Source of the DNA: Mesorhizobium sp. B2-8-5
GTDB lineage: Bacteria; Pseudomonadota; Alphaproteobacteria; Rhizobiales; Rhizobiaceae
Direction: 5' to 3'
Length of the DNA stretch: 64,000 nucleotides
Assembly (NCBI RefSeq): GCF_006440675.2
Contig: NZ_CP083951.1
Location: 1,364,001-1,428,000, forward strand
Both the position numbers and the translations under genes were made by a program. This document shows, in pieces, positions 14,916 to 22,781 of the stretch. The notes under the pieces are model-generated. The model had not been told where the DNA came from. It searched no databases and saw nothing but the letters and a program-made list of their open reading frames with translations. Positions within the stretch are counted from its first letter, which is position 1; every line of letters starts with the position of its first letter.

Positions 14916-16148
14916 TCACGTCCGAGCTAATATTTGGCCGACAAATCGACGCGCCTCGTCTTCAATGGCCATAACGGTGCCCGACCGGCGCGTGGACGCA
15001 AAATCGAGCCCGGCAAAATAGATTCCGGGAATCGGGGCAACGCCGTCTTCGTGAACCGGCTGGCCTTGCTTGTCGAGAACACCGGGTACATCGATCCAAC
15101 TGAAATCGCCCTGGAAGCCGGTGCACCAGACAATCGCTGAAATGTTCCGCTCTACGAGATCGAGCGACAGAATGGGGCGCTGGGGTAGGCGCGGAGCGAC
15201 TGCCTCCGCCTCCTCCTTAACGGGTGCGGGGGCATCGAGACCGCTGCGTTCGATAAACTCATCGATACGTTTTTTGAATTGCGCGGAAATCTCGTCGCCG
15301 AACCGAATATTCCCAACAAGGTCGTCGGCGAAGACAGGCTGGCCGTTCTCCACGCCGAGAAATCGTCCGAGCAGCATGACGCCTTGGGCGCTGAGAGATT
15401 GCAGACTTATCGTGTGCAAAGCGCCAATCAGGGGCCTGCCGGCAACGCGACCGGAGGGATCGACGAAATCCTTGCGCGGCGCATCGACCAATCCGGTCTT
15501 CACCATCCATACGACAATGTCGTGCCCGCGATAGCATCGCGGCAGGCGGCCAATATGGCCCGTCGCAAGATAGGTCTCCCTGCCTGCCAGAATCAAATCT
15601 TCGGCGATTTGACTGCCAGACTGCGCACTGCCGATGACGAGGATAGCTCCGGCGGGAAGGTCGTCGGCATTACGGTAGTCAGAGGCATCGAGCTGTACTG
15701 GGCCATCCGTCAACGCTGAGGCGGAAACTGGTCGACGCGGACGGTTCAAGCTGCCGCTGGCGACAACCACGTTTTTCGCCCGCCACGTCTGCTCAGGCGT
15801 CACAATGTGAAAGAGCCCGTCACTTGATTTCAGTTTTGTGACCGAGATGCCGTTACGAACCGGGAGTTGGTAGCGCCGCGCATAGTCTTCAAGGAGAGTC
15901 GCAAACTCTATATGCGTCATAAACCCTTCTGGGTCCGGGCCATCGTAACGATCGCCCGGCATCACGCTGTACATGTTGGGAAGATTGAAGTGGAACGAGT
16001 CCCAACGCTGGGTCCGCCAGGTTTCGCCGATTCGCCCGCGTTCAAGGACGCAATGCCGCATATCGGATTGGGCAAGCATATAACTGACGCCGAGGCCGGC
16101 CCATCCAGCGCCCACAACCACGGCATCCAGAACGCCCATTTCGCTCAT
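14916..16148 (-). CDS. Flavin-containing monooxygenase-like NAD(P)/FAD oxidoreductase (CzcO family)
   Basis: About 410 residues. The FAD-binding motif VVVGAGWAGLGVSYML is at the N-terminus, followed by the family block RTQRWDSFHFNLPNMYS and a second nucleotide-binding motif AILVIGSAQSGSQIAEDL for NADPH. A late motif GIYFAGLDFASTRRSGTV matches the C-terminal FAD contact. The start at 16148 (MSEMGVLDAV) is preferred over one four codons upstream. It diverges from an HxlR regulator (16354), with an operator-like palindrome between them, so it is probably regulated by that gene. GC content is visibly lower than in neighbouring core genes (one line at 15241 is 50%), which suggests transfer. Substrate unknown. 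Confidence 0.85.
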   Translation of the reverse strand: MSEMGVLDAVVVGAGWAGLGVSYMLAQSDMRHCVLERGRIGETWRTQRWDSFHFNLPNMYSVMPGDRYDGPDPEGFMTHIEFATLLEDYARRYQLPVRNGISVTKLKSSDGLFHIVTPEQTWRAKNVVVASGSLNRPRRPVSASALTDGPVQLDASDYRNADDLPAGAILVIGSAQSGSQIAEDLILAGRETYLATGHIGRLPRCYRGHDIVVWMVKTGLVDAPRKDFVDPSGRVAGRPLIGALHTISLQSLSAQGVMLLGRFLGVENGQPVFADDLVGNIRFGDEISAQFKKRIDEFIERSGLDAPAPVKEEAEAVAPRLPQRPILSLDLVERNISAIVWCTGFQGDFSWIDVPGVLDKQGQPVHEDGVAPIPGIYFAGLDFASTRRSGTVMAIEDEARRFVGQILART

Positions 16149-16296
16149 GGCCGCCCCCAATGGCCATCGTTCATCTCGTCACCATCCTTCCGACAGCCCT
16201 CGCACGCGCTGGGCGCGGCAACCGACCGCGGCCAGCCCGCGATGCGCGGCGACCTGCCTCTTGCTTGGATGAGTTTGCCCCGACGCCTTGCACTCG

Positions 16297-16319
16297 AATA
16301 CTCCACAAAGTGTAGTATT
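16297..16319. promoter_or_regulatory. Palindromic operator in the monooxygenase/HxlR divergent promoter
   Basis: AATACTCCAC, a three-base AAA spacer, then GTGTAGTATT: a palindrome with one mismatch in ten. It lies 34 bases before the HxlR start and is the only strong symmetric site between the two genes. Confidence 0.65.
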
Positions 16320-16353
16320 CTTGCGTTGATACGCTGACAGAAGGAGCGGGCCA

Positions 16354-17073
16354 TTGAGAAGTTACGGGCAGTTCTGTCCCATTTCCAAAGCCGCCGAGAT
16401 ATTCTGCGAGCGCTGGACGCCATTGATCCTGCGCGACCTCGGTAAGGGCGTTTCGCGCTTCTCTGAACTTCAACGCGGTGTTGCGCGGGCGTCTCCGACC
16501 CTCCTTTCCAAGCGCCTCAAACAACTGGAGGCGGAGGGACTTGTTGAGCGGCGCCTACCGGAATCAGGGCGCGGTTGGACTTACCACCTCACGGCGCCAG
16601 GCCAAGATCTGATGCCGCTGGTGCACGCGCTCGGCGTCTGGGGTCAACGGTGGTCTCGCCGAGAGCTAATGGATCATGAACTCGATGCTGGTCTGCTTCT
16701 CTGGGCAATTGAAAGGGGGGCGCATCCGGATGCCTTCGGAGCACAGCGTTCGGTCGTGAAGCTTACGTTCCGCGAGCGACCGGCTCGCTGGCGGCACTAC
16801 TGGTTTGTCGGCGAGAATGGCGCCACGCAGCTCTGCATCACTGATCCTGCGTTTGATGTCGATCTCTACCTAACCACGACCTTGCGCGACATGATCTACG
16901 TCTGGCGCGGTGATCTTCCACTTCACGCCGCGCTCAGCCAAAGCAGGATCGAAGCGATCGGTAGCGCCCGAGCAAGATCGGCCCTGCCACGTTGGCTTGC
17001 CAGGTCCAAGTTTGCCGACGTGAAGTCCGAGCGAGTAGAGAGGCGTGTCGCGAAGAGTCCCAAGGCGGCCTAA
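16354..17073 (+). CDS. HxlR-family winged-helix transcriptional regulator
   Basis: A 239-residue protein. The N-terminal HxlR domain is clear: [22 protein letters not shown], then [32 protein letters not shown]. The C-terminal half (about residues 120-200) resembles an SCP2-like effector domain, seen in longer HxlR proteins, but this is tentative. The start is TTG at 16354, supported by AAGGAG at 16341 with good spacing; no ATG fits. It diverges from the monooxygenase gene and probably controls it through the palindrome at 16297-16319. Base use is less GC-rich than in the flanking core genes. Confidence 0.85.
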   Translation: MRSYGQFCPISKAAEIFCERWTPLILRDLGKGVSRFSELQRGVARASPTLLSKRLKQLEAEGLVERRLPESGRGWTYHLTAPGQDLMPLVHALGVWGQRWSRRELMDHELDAGLLLWAIERGAHPDAFGAQRSVVKLTFRERPARWRHYWFVGENGATQLCITDPAFDVDLYLTTTLRDMIYVWRGDLPLHAALSQSRIEAIGSARARSALPRWLARSKFADVKSERVERRVAKSPKAA

Positions 17074-17144
17074 GCAGCATTGCGTTGGCGGGCCAAGGCG
17101 TTTTGCACTTTGTCGATGCGATGATCTCGGGCAAAGCCTCCAAT

Positions 17145-17508
17145 ATGGCGATGCCGCCCTGCCATTGCCTATTTCGGTTCTATGTCTCGGAGGGCCGGCT
17201 CTCCTGCCAGCTTTACCAACGCTCGGCCGATATCTTTCTCGGCGTGCCGTTCAACATCGCTTCCTATGCCTTGCTCACCATGATGGTGGCGCAGGTGACC
17301 GGGGCTGAAGCCCGGCGATTTCGTCCACACGCTCGGCGATGCGCATCTTTATTCGAGCATTTCGAGCAGGCGCGCGAGCAGATGCGGCGCACGCCCCAAG
17401 GCCTTGCCGACGATATGGATTAATCCGGAGGTGAAAGACCTCTTCGCCTTCCGCTTCGAGGATTTCCGGCTCGCGGATGCGAGCATCAAGGCGCCGATCG
17501 CCGTCTAG
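17145..17508 (+). pseudogene. thyA: Thymidylate synthase 3'-end relic, frameshifted
   Basis: The region encodes pieces of the C-terminal half of ThyA in changing frames. [20 protein letters not shown] and [20 protein letters not shown] contain the catalytic Cys and phosphate-binding Arg. [17 protein letters not shown] is in the next frame, [14 protein letters not shown] is back in the first frame, and [19 protein letters not shown] then [14 protein letters not shown] is in another. At least three frame changes are needed. The first half of the gene is missing, so it cannot make active enzyme. A complete thyA presumably exists elsewhere. It lies between the lower-GC HxlR gene and a citrate synthase gene and may mark the edge of an inserted segment. 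Confidence 0.9.
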
Positions 17509-17587
17509 AGTCCCCAATAGCGCGGCAGCCACACGCTCCGCCCCAGGATGACGACCTCAAACGCGTTCCGGCTGATCTCCAAGGTCA

Positions 17588-18733
17588 TCATCCCGCGCCA
17601 ATTGGTCCGTCATAGCGGGCGCGGGGCCTGATCAGCCTGTTGCTGGTCACCTGCTCGACGGCATGCGCGGTCCAGCCGACGCTGCGGCCGAGCGCGAACA
17701 GGCGGAACGGGGCGTCGGCGGGCAGACGCAGGCCGCGCGTCATCGCGGCCAGCGCGAAATCGATGTTCGGATGCAGTCCGGTCGCGGCAAGAACCGCCTT
17801 GCGCAGTTGCAACAGGCCGTCATCGATCCTGAAATCGGAAAACAGCCCCTCGGCGCGCGGATCGCCTTCGGGGTAGAGCGGGTGGCCGAAGCCCGGCAGC
17901 GGCCGGTCGTGCGCGAGCCAGCGGGCGATCGCCTCGTCAGGACCCAGCCGCTCGGCGTCCTCGACCAGCGCGATCGCCGCCGCGCCCGCGCCGCCATGGC
18001 GCGGGCCGCTCAGCGTCGCGAGACCCGCGAGCAGGCAGGCGGCGACCGGCGCGCCGGTGGAGGCCGCAACGCGGGCGGCGAAGGTCGAGGCGTTGAGCTC
18101 GTGATCGGCGAGCAGCACCAGCGCCTTGCGGATGAGTTTTGCCCCCGCGGCGTCCACCGACCAGCCCTGCGCCAACCTGTCATGCACTGGCTCCGAGCCC
18201 GGCGTCGCGCCGAGCGCGGAGGCCAGAGCGCTGGTGGCGGCGGCGCCGTCCTGCTGCAGCATGGCCGGCCTGCGGCCGAGCGAAGGCCAGCCTTCGGCAG
18301 CCAGCGCCGAAAGCCTGGCAAATGCCGTTGGCGTGCCGCTTTGCCGGGCAGCCGAAGGGGTCAGCGGAGCGAACGACACCGGACGGTCGGAAGCCCACAC
18401 GAGTTCGGCGGTCTCCTCGAGCGTCGCCGTCGCCGAAAGCTCCACCGCGTCCCTGCCGCGATAGACGAGGCGGCCATGCAGCACCGTCGAGATGGAGGTG
18501 GCGATCGCCGGCTCGCCCCAGGCGATGGCGCTCTCGGCGATCGCCCGCGGGCTCCTTCCGCGGTCGCGGCGCGTGGCGAGCACGGCGATGTCGTCGGCGC
18601 GGTACTGGCTGCGGCGCGGGTCGGTGTCGTCCGGTTTCATGCCGATGCGGCCGCGGCTGACATAGGCATAAAGCGTCTGCGGCCGGACGTTCAGCCGCTC
18701 CAGCGCTTGCTCCCGCGACAGCCATTCCGTCAT
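17588..18733 (-). CDS. Citrate synthase-family protein with N-terminal MerR-like DNA-binding domain
   Basis: A 381-residue protein. Residues 1-60 are a helix-turn-helix (MTEWLSREQALERLNVRPQTLYAYVSRGRI, then RRSQYRADDIAVL) of excisionase/MerR type. The rest is a short citrate synthase domain holding the catalytic set: His in DHELNASTFAARVAAST, His in GFGHPLYPEGDPRA and Asp in HPNIDFALAAM. The start at 18733 has AAGGCGG before it. It diverges from a second citrate synthase-like gene (18823). The fused DNA-binding domain suggests an acetyl-CoA or oxaloacetate-sensing regulator, or a localised enzyme; this is inference. A perfect palindrome in the shared promoter may be its target. Confidence 0.88.
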   Translation of the reverse strand: MTEWLSREQALERLNVRPQTLYAYVSRGRIGMKPDDTDPRRSQYRADDIAVLATRRDRGRSPRAIAESAIAWGEPAIATSISTVLHGRLVYRGRDAVELSATATLEETAELVWASDRPVSFAPLTPSAARQSGTPTAFARLSALAAEGWPSLGRRPAMLQQDGAAATSALASALGATPGSEPVHDRLAQGWSVDAAGAKLIRKALVLLADHELNASTFAARVAASTGAPVAACLLAGLATLSGPRHGGAGAAAIALVEDAERLGPDEAIARWLAHDRPLPGFGHPLYPEGDPRAEGLFSDFRIDDGLLQLRKAVLAATGLHPNIDFALAAMTRGLRLPADAPFRLFALGRSVGWTAHAVEQVTSNRLIRPRARYDGPIGAG

Positions 18734-18752
18734 TTGCCGCCTTACATTGATT

Positions 18753-18766
18753 ATCTTGATCAAGAT
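18753..18766. promoter_or_regulatory. Perfect 14-base palindrome in the citrate synthase divergent promoter
   Basis: ATCTTGATCAAGAT is fully self-complementary and lies 20 bases upstream of the HTH-citrate synthase start and 57 bases upstream of the divergent gene. It is a candidate operator for the HTH domain of the fusion protein. Confidence 0.55.
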
Positions 18767-18781
18767 TGATGCATTGATTGC

Positions 18782-18804
18782 GCAGCATTAATTGCAATGC
18801 ACAA
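18782..18804 (+). promoter_or_regulatory. Second copy of the phaR-promoter box, before citrate synthase
   Basis: GCAGCATTAATTG, three bases, then TGCACAA. The same 13-mer and TGCACAA lie in the phaA-phaR intergenic region, there nine bases apart. It ends 18 bases before the start of the citrate synthase gene, overlapping the likely promoter or leader. Confidence 0.5.
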
Positions 18805-18822
18805 AAGGTCAAGGAGACGATC

Positions 18823-19908
18823 ATGGCGAATGGGCTCGATGATGTTGTGGCGGCCGACACGGTGCTTTCCGATGTCGACGGTGTAGGCGGGCACCTCACC
18901 ATCCGCGGCCATTCGCTGATGGAACTCGCCGGCCCTTGGCGCTACGCGCAGGTGGTCCGGCTGTTGTTCGACGGCTTCTTCGACGACCTTCCCAGCGATG
19001 CCGAACTGGCGAAGGCGATCGGCAAGGCGCGGGTGGAAGTATTTGATCGTGTGAAACCGATGCTTGCGCAGCTGGCGCCGCTCGATGTCTATAGCGGCAT
19101 GCGGGCCGGCATGGCCGTCCTGTCGGACGGTGACGGGCTTGCCGACGCGCTGCGGCTGATCGCGGCACCGGCGGTGCTCACGCCGGCGCTGCTGCGCCTC
19201 GGCCGGGGCGAGACGCCGATCGCTCCCGACGAAAATGCCGATCATGCCGGCGACATGCTGCGGATGCTTGCCGCCACCGCCTCGCCGGCGCTTGCCAAGG
19301 CGCTGGACAGCTATCTGGTGACGGTCTGCGACCACGGCCTCAATGCATCGACCTTCGCGACCCGCGTGGTGGCTTCTACCCAGGCCGGCCTGACCTCGGC
19401 GGTCCTGGCCGGGCTCGGCGCGCTGAAAGGGCCGCTGCATGGCGGCGCGCCCGGGCCGGTGATCGAGATGCTGGACGCCATCGAGGCGAGCGGCGACGCC
19501 ACGGCATGGCTGCGCAACGAGATCGCGCATGGCCGGCGCATCATGGGTTTCGGCCACCGCATTTATCGTGTGCGCGATCCGCGCGCCGACGCGCTGAAGG
19601 CCGTCGTGCGGCAGCTCGGTTCCCGCAACGAGACCGGCAGCCGGCTGGCCTTCGCCGAGACGGTGGAGCAGGCGGCGCTCGAAGTGCTTCGCATCGCCAA
19701 GCCGCAACGCTCGATCCAGACCAATGTCGAGTTCTACACCGCGCTTCTCCTGGAAGCGGTCGGCTTCCCGGAAGAGGCATTCTCCAACGTCTTTGCCGCC
19801 GGCCGCGTTGCCGGCTGGATCGCCCACGCCCGCGAACAGCAGGCGACCGGACGGCTGATCCGGCCGCAGTCGCGCTATGTCGGGCCGGTGCCGGATCTCG
19901 TCGCCTGA
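18823..19908 (+). CDS. Citrate synthase-like protein (citrate/2-methylcitrate synthase family)
   Basis: A 361-residue protein starting MANGLDDVVAADTVLSDVDG, with AAGGAG upstream of the ATG. Catalytic His residues lie in DHGLNASTFATRVVAST and MGFGHRIYRVRDPRADAL. The third catalytic position reads TNVEFYTALLL, with Glu where most citrate synthases have Asp. A Glu at this position is, to my knowledge, seen in a subgroup of short citrate synthases. It condenses acetyl-CoA (or propionyl-CoA) with oxaloacetate; the true substrate cannot be settled here. It diverges from the HTH-fused paralogue and has a phaR-type box in its promoter, hinting at joint control of acetyl-CoA use with PHB synthesis. 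Confidence 0.88.
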   Translation: MANGLDDVVAADTVLSDVDGVGGHLTIRGHSLMELAGPWRYAQVVRLLFDGFFDDLPSDAELAKAIGKARVEVFDRVKPMLAQLAPLDVYSGMRAGMAVLSDGDGLADALRLIAAPAVLTPALLRLGRGETPIAPDENADHAGDMLRMLAATASPALAKALDSYLVTVCDHGLNASTFATRVVASTQAGLTSAVLAGLGALKGPLHGGAPGPVIEMLDAIEASGDATAWLRNEIAHGRRIMGFGHRIYRVRDPRADALKAVVRQLGSRNETGSRLAFAETVEQAALEVLRIAKPQRSIQTNVEFYTALLLEAVGFPEEAFSNVFAAGRVAGWIAHAREQQATGRLIRPQSRYVGPVPDLVA

Positions 19909-20023
19909 GGGTAGTTCCTCGCCCCACTTTGTCTACGGCATGCACACATTTCCAAGCGGCTGGCCTTTGGCGATAGCGTGTATGGCAGCTTGGCGCATGC
20001 ATTGGCTAATGTAGCGCTGATCG

Positions 20024-20187
20024 ACCCCCACTCCGTCTCGGCTTCGCCGAGCCACCTCTCCCCCGATCGACGGGGTAGAGGAAAGGCGCGCCAGGCTTTT
20101 TGCCGACAACGCTCGTCCAGCAAGGGCTCCCTTCCTTTCCCTCCGGAGGGGGGAAAGGTGGCGCTGCGAAGCAGCGACGGATTGGGG
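20024..20187. repeat. Long imperfect palindromic intergenic element
   Basis: In the 495-base gap 19909-20403 a left block (20024-20064, with CCACTCCGTCTCGG and CCACCTCTCCCC) is loosely complementary to a right block (20149-20187, with GGGAAAGGTGG and GACGGATTGGGG). Inner hairpins such as CTCGGCTTCGCCGAG are present. I recall this kind of element as common between genes in Mesorhizobium. No gene is seen in the gap. Confidence 0.6.
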
Positions 20188-20403
20188 GAACCACGTGGCA
20201 ATCAAGCCTCAGGTCTGATCAGTCACGCCAGTCACAGCATGCTGTAGCCCACTTCGTGGGGCGAGGAAAATCCATGATCACGCTTGTGTGTTCGTGTTCT
20301 TGCCTTGGTCCGCCCTTATATGCTGCACTGCAACATAGGCTGACTGCACCGGCTCCGTCCAAATGACGCGGCGGTAGGGCGGCGCATCGAGACAAGGAAC
20401 GCC

Positions 20404-21534
20404 ATGGCGAAGAACGGCAAGGCGGAGGAAAAGAAGAAGATCAACATTGCCCTCCAGGGCGGCGGCTCGCACGGCGCCTTTTCCTGGGGCGTGCTCGACC
20501 GGCTGCTGGAGGATGGGCGGCTGGAGATCGCGGCGGTGTCCGGCACCAGCGCCGGCGCCATGAACGCGGTGGCGCTGGCCGACGGGTTTGTCCGGGGCGG
20601 CGTGGAAGGCGCGCGAAAAAAGCTCGACGATTTCTGGCGGGCGGTGGCCTCGAAGGGCCGTTTCAGCCCGGTGCAGCGCATGCCCTGGGACGTGGTCTGG
20701 GGCAACTGGTCGATCGAGAACACACCCGGCTATGTCTTCTTCGACACGATGTCGCGGGTGTTCTCGCCCTATGTCGCCAATCCGCTCGGCCTCAACCCGC
20801 TGCGCGATGTGGTCGAGAAGGAGATCGACTTCGACAACGTGCGCACCTGCAAATCGATGGAACTGTTCATCTCGGCGACCAATGTCGAAACCGGGCAACT
20901 GCGCGTCTTCTCCGACGGCGAGATCGACCTCGACACGGTGATGGCCTCGGCCTGCCTGCCGCAGCTGTTCCAGGCGGTCGAGATCAAGGGCGTGCCCTAT
21001 TGGGATGGCGGCTATGGCGGCAATCCGGCGCTCTATCCATTCTTCAAGACGGCGGCGACCGAGGACGTGCTTCTGGTGCAGATCAATCCGGTCGTGCGCG
21101 AAGGCACGCCGAAAAGCGCCAACGAGATCCAGAACCGCATCGACGAGATTACCTTCAACGCCGGGCTGCTGCGTGAATTCCGCTCGATCGCCTTCGTCAA
21201 GGAACTGATCGCGGCCGGGCGCCTGCCGCATGGCGAATATCGCGACATCCGCATGCACCGCATCGATGCCGACGAGGCCTTCAAGGACCTGTCCGCCTCA
21301 TCCAAGGTCAATGCCGAATGGGCTTTCATCGCCTATCTGCGCGACCTCGGCCGCAGCGCCGCCAGCGACTGGCTGGAAGAAAATTACGACGCCGTCGGCC
21401 AGCGGGCCACGCTCGATCTATCGGGCGAGCTCGACGATGGGTTCAAGCCGCTGCGCGGCCCGGCGCCGGGCCGTCGCGTCAAGGAATTCCTCGCCGCGCG
21501 CATCAAGCCGGAATCCGCGCGGCGCCGCGCCTGA
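20404..21534 (+). CDS. Patatin-like phospholipase family protein
   Basis: A 376-residue patatin fold. It has the oxyanion motif LQGGGSHGAFSWG (residues 18-30), the nucleophile Ser49 in SGTSAGAMNA and the catalytic Asp201 in YWDGGYGGNP, so the Ser-Asp dyad is complete. No signal peptide is visible; the N-terminus is Lys/Glu-rich (MAKNGKAEEKKK), implying a cytosolic or membrane-associated lipase/acyl hydrolase. The family includes phospholipases and some intracellular PHB depolymerases, and the nearby PHB genes make the latter possible but not shown. It is a single gene between repeats and the convergent AraC gene. Confidence 0.9.
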   Translation: MAKNGKAEEKKKINIALQGGGSHGAFSWGVLDRLLEDGRLEIAAVSGTSAGAMNAVALADGFVRGGVEGARKKLDDFWRAVASKGRFSPVQRMPWDVVWGNWSIENTPGYVFFDTMSRVFSPYVANPLGLNPLRDVVEKEIDFDNVRTCKSMELFISATNVETGQLRVFSDGEIDLDTVMASACLPQLFQAVEIKGVPYWDGGYGGNPALYPFFKTAATEDVLLVQINPVVREGTPKSANEIQNRIDEITFNAGLLREFRSIAFVKELIAAGRLPHGEYRDIRMHRIDADEAFKDLSASSKVNAEWAFIAYLRDLGRSAASDWLEENYDAVGQRATLDLSGELDDGFKPLRGPAPGRRVKEFLAARIKPESARRRA

Positions 21535-21623
21535 TTGCCCAGGCCGTGAGCTCGTAAAGCCGAGATTGGTTGGATTGCGGCCCGTTCCTTCGAACGGAAG
21601 AGAAAGGCCGCTTTCCCGCCGCG

Positions 21624-22508
21624 CTATTTTAGAGGCAAAAAGAGTTCAGTGACGATCTCGGGCACCGACATCTCCGGAAGAAAGGACAGCCGCCGCTGGC
21701 AATAGATCGGGAAGTCGCGTGCTTCCTCGCCGCTGGCCGGAAGCCAGTCGCGATAAAGATAAAGCGCGGCCGGCTCCAGATTGTTGGTGTTGCCGGGGTA
21801 GCGCAGCACGGCGCAGCGTCCGCCGGGGATCACGCCAGCCTTCATCTGCTCGTCGCCCGCGTCGATCGGCCGGTCGGTGCCGACACAAATGTCCATGCTG
21901 TAGTCGGCCGCGACAGCGGGACATCTTTCGGACCGGAAGACGTTGAAGGTCGGGCTCGTTTCGGGCGACAGGCCGGCTGCCTTGCGCCAGGCGATGAACC
22001 GCTGGATGGTATCGCCGAGCGTCGCCCGATCCCCGCGATGTTCCATGATCGCCACCGGGGTGGGCGGCACGTCGCGGATCATCACGTCTTCCGGTGTAAA
22101 GATTATCTGCATGAGCTTTCTCCTCGCGTTGTCGAGCGGCCCGAAGGCCATCAGCCACGAACCCCAGTCGGGAGACCTTCGGAACGACGAGGGCGATTGG
22201 CCGCACCGTTGCCGAAAGGCGCGCGCGAAGGCATCCGGTGCGTCGTAACCGGCATCCATCGCTATATCGGTGACGCTTTCGGCATCCGCGCAGCCCAGCC
22301 GGCATGAAGCGCGCTTCATGCGGGCGAGCTGGACATAGCGATGCACGGACAGCCCGAAGGTCGCCGTGAACTGCCGGTGGAAATGATATTTCGAGTAGGC
22401 CGCGACGCCGCTCAGCGCGTCCAGGTCCAGATCGTCGTCCAGATGCCGGTCTATGTGATCCAGCACCCTCCGCATCCGGGCATGGTGGTTTTGAACTGCC
22501 GCCTTCAT
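21624..22508 (-). CDS. AraC-family regulator with C-terminal GyrI-like effector domain
   Basis: A 294-residue protein starting MKAAVQNHHARMRRVLDHI. The AraC double helix-turn-helix occupies about residues 5-105 (LDALSGVAAYSKYHFHRQFT, then VTDIAMDAGYDAPDAFARAFRQRCGQSP). Residues 140-294 form a GyrI/SOUL-like small-molecule domain (VAIMEHRGDRATLGDTIQRFIAWR). This is the Rob/SoxS-like layout with effector at the C-terminus. The start at 22508 was chosen since sequence upstream has no homology. It is divergent from the aldehyde dehydrogenase at 22782, a possible target. Confidence 0.9.
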   Translation of the reverse strand: MKAAVQNHHARMRRVLDHIDRHLDDDLDLDALSGVAAYSKYHFHRQFTATFGLSVHRYVQLARMKRASCRLGCADAESVTDIAMDAGYDAPDAFARAFRQRCGQSPSSFRRSPDWGSWLMAFGPLDNARRKLMQIIFTPEDVMIRDVPPTPVAIMEHRGDRATLGDTIQRFIAWRKAAGLSPETSPTFNVFRSERCPAVAADYSMDICVGTDRPIDAGDEQMKAGVIPGGRCAVLRYPGNTNNLEPAALYLYRDWLPASGEEARDFPIYCQRRLSFLPEMSVPEIVTELFLPLK

Positions 22509-22781
22509 CGTTCCATTCTCCGTGGCAGCATCAGCTAAGCCGCGCGGACATGAGGCGCTCGACCGATCTTGCGGTTCTGTCGCGAGCCGCCCACCGCCGC
22601 CAAGGACCGTTTGCACGCCAATTCATGCATGAACGGCGAAAAGGGCGGTTTGCGGACCGGTGGCTTTCCTATGTCGATGACGGGTGCCAAACGGGATATC
22701 CGGATCGCTTGGATCGAGGCAAATGCTGGATTCGGTTGCTTGGCCGATGTAACTTACCTGAACGTAAAGGGGAGGTAAGCG

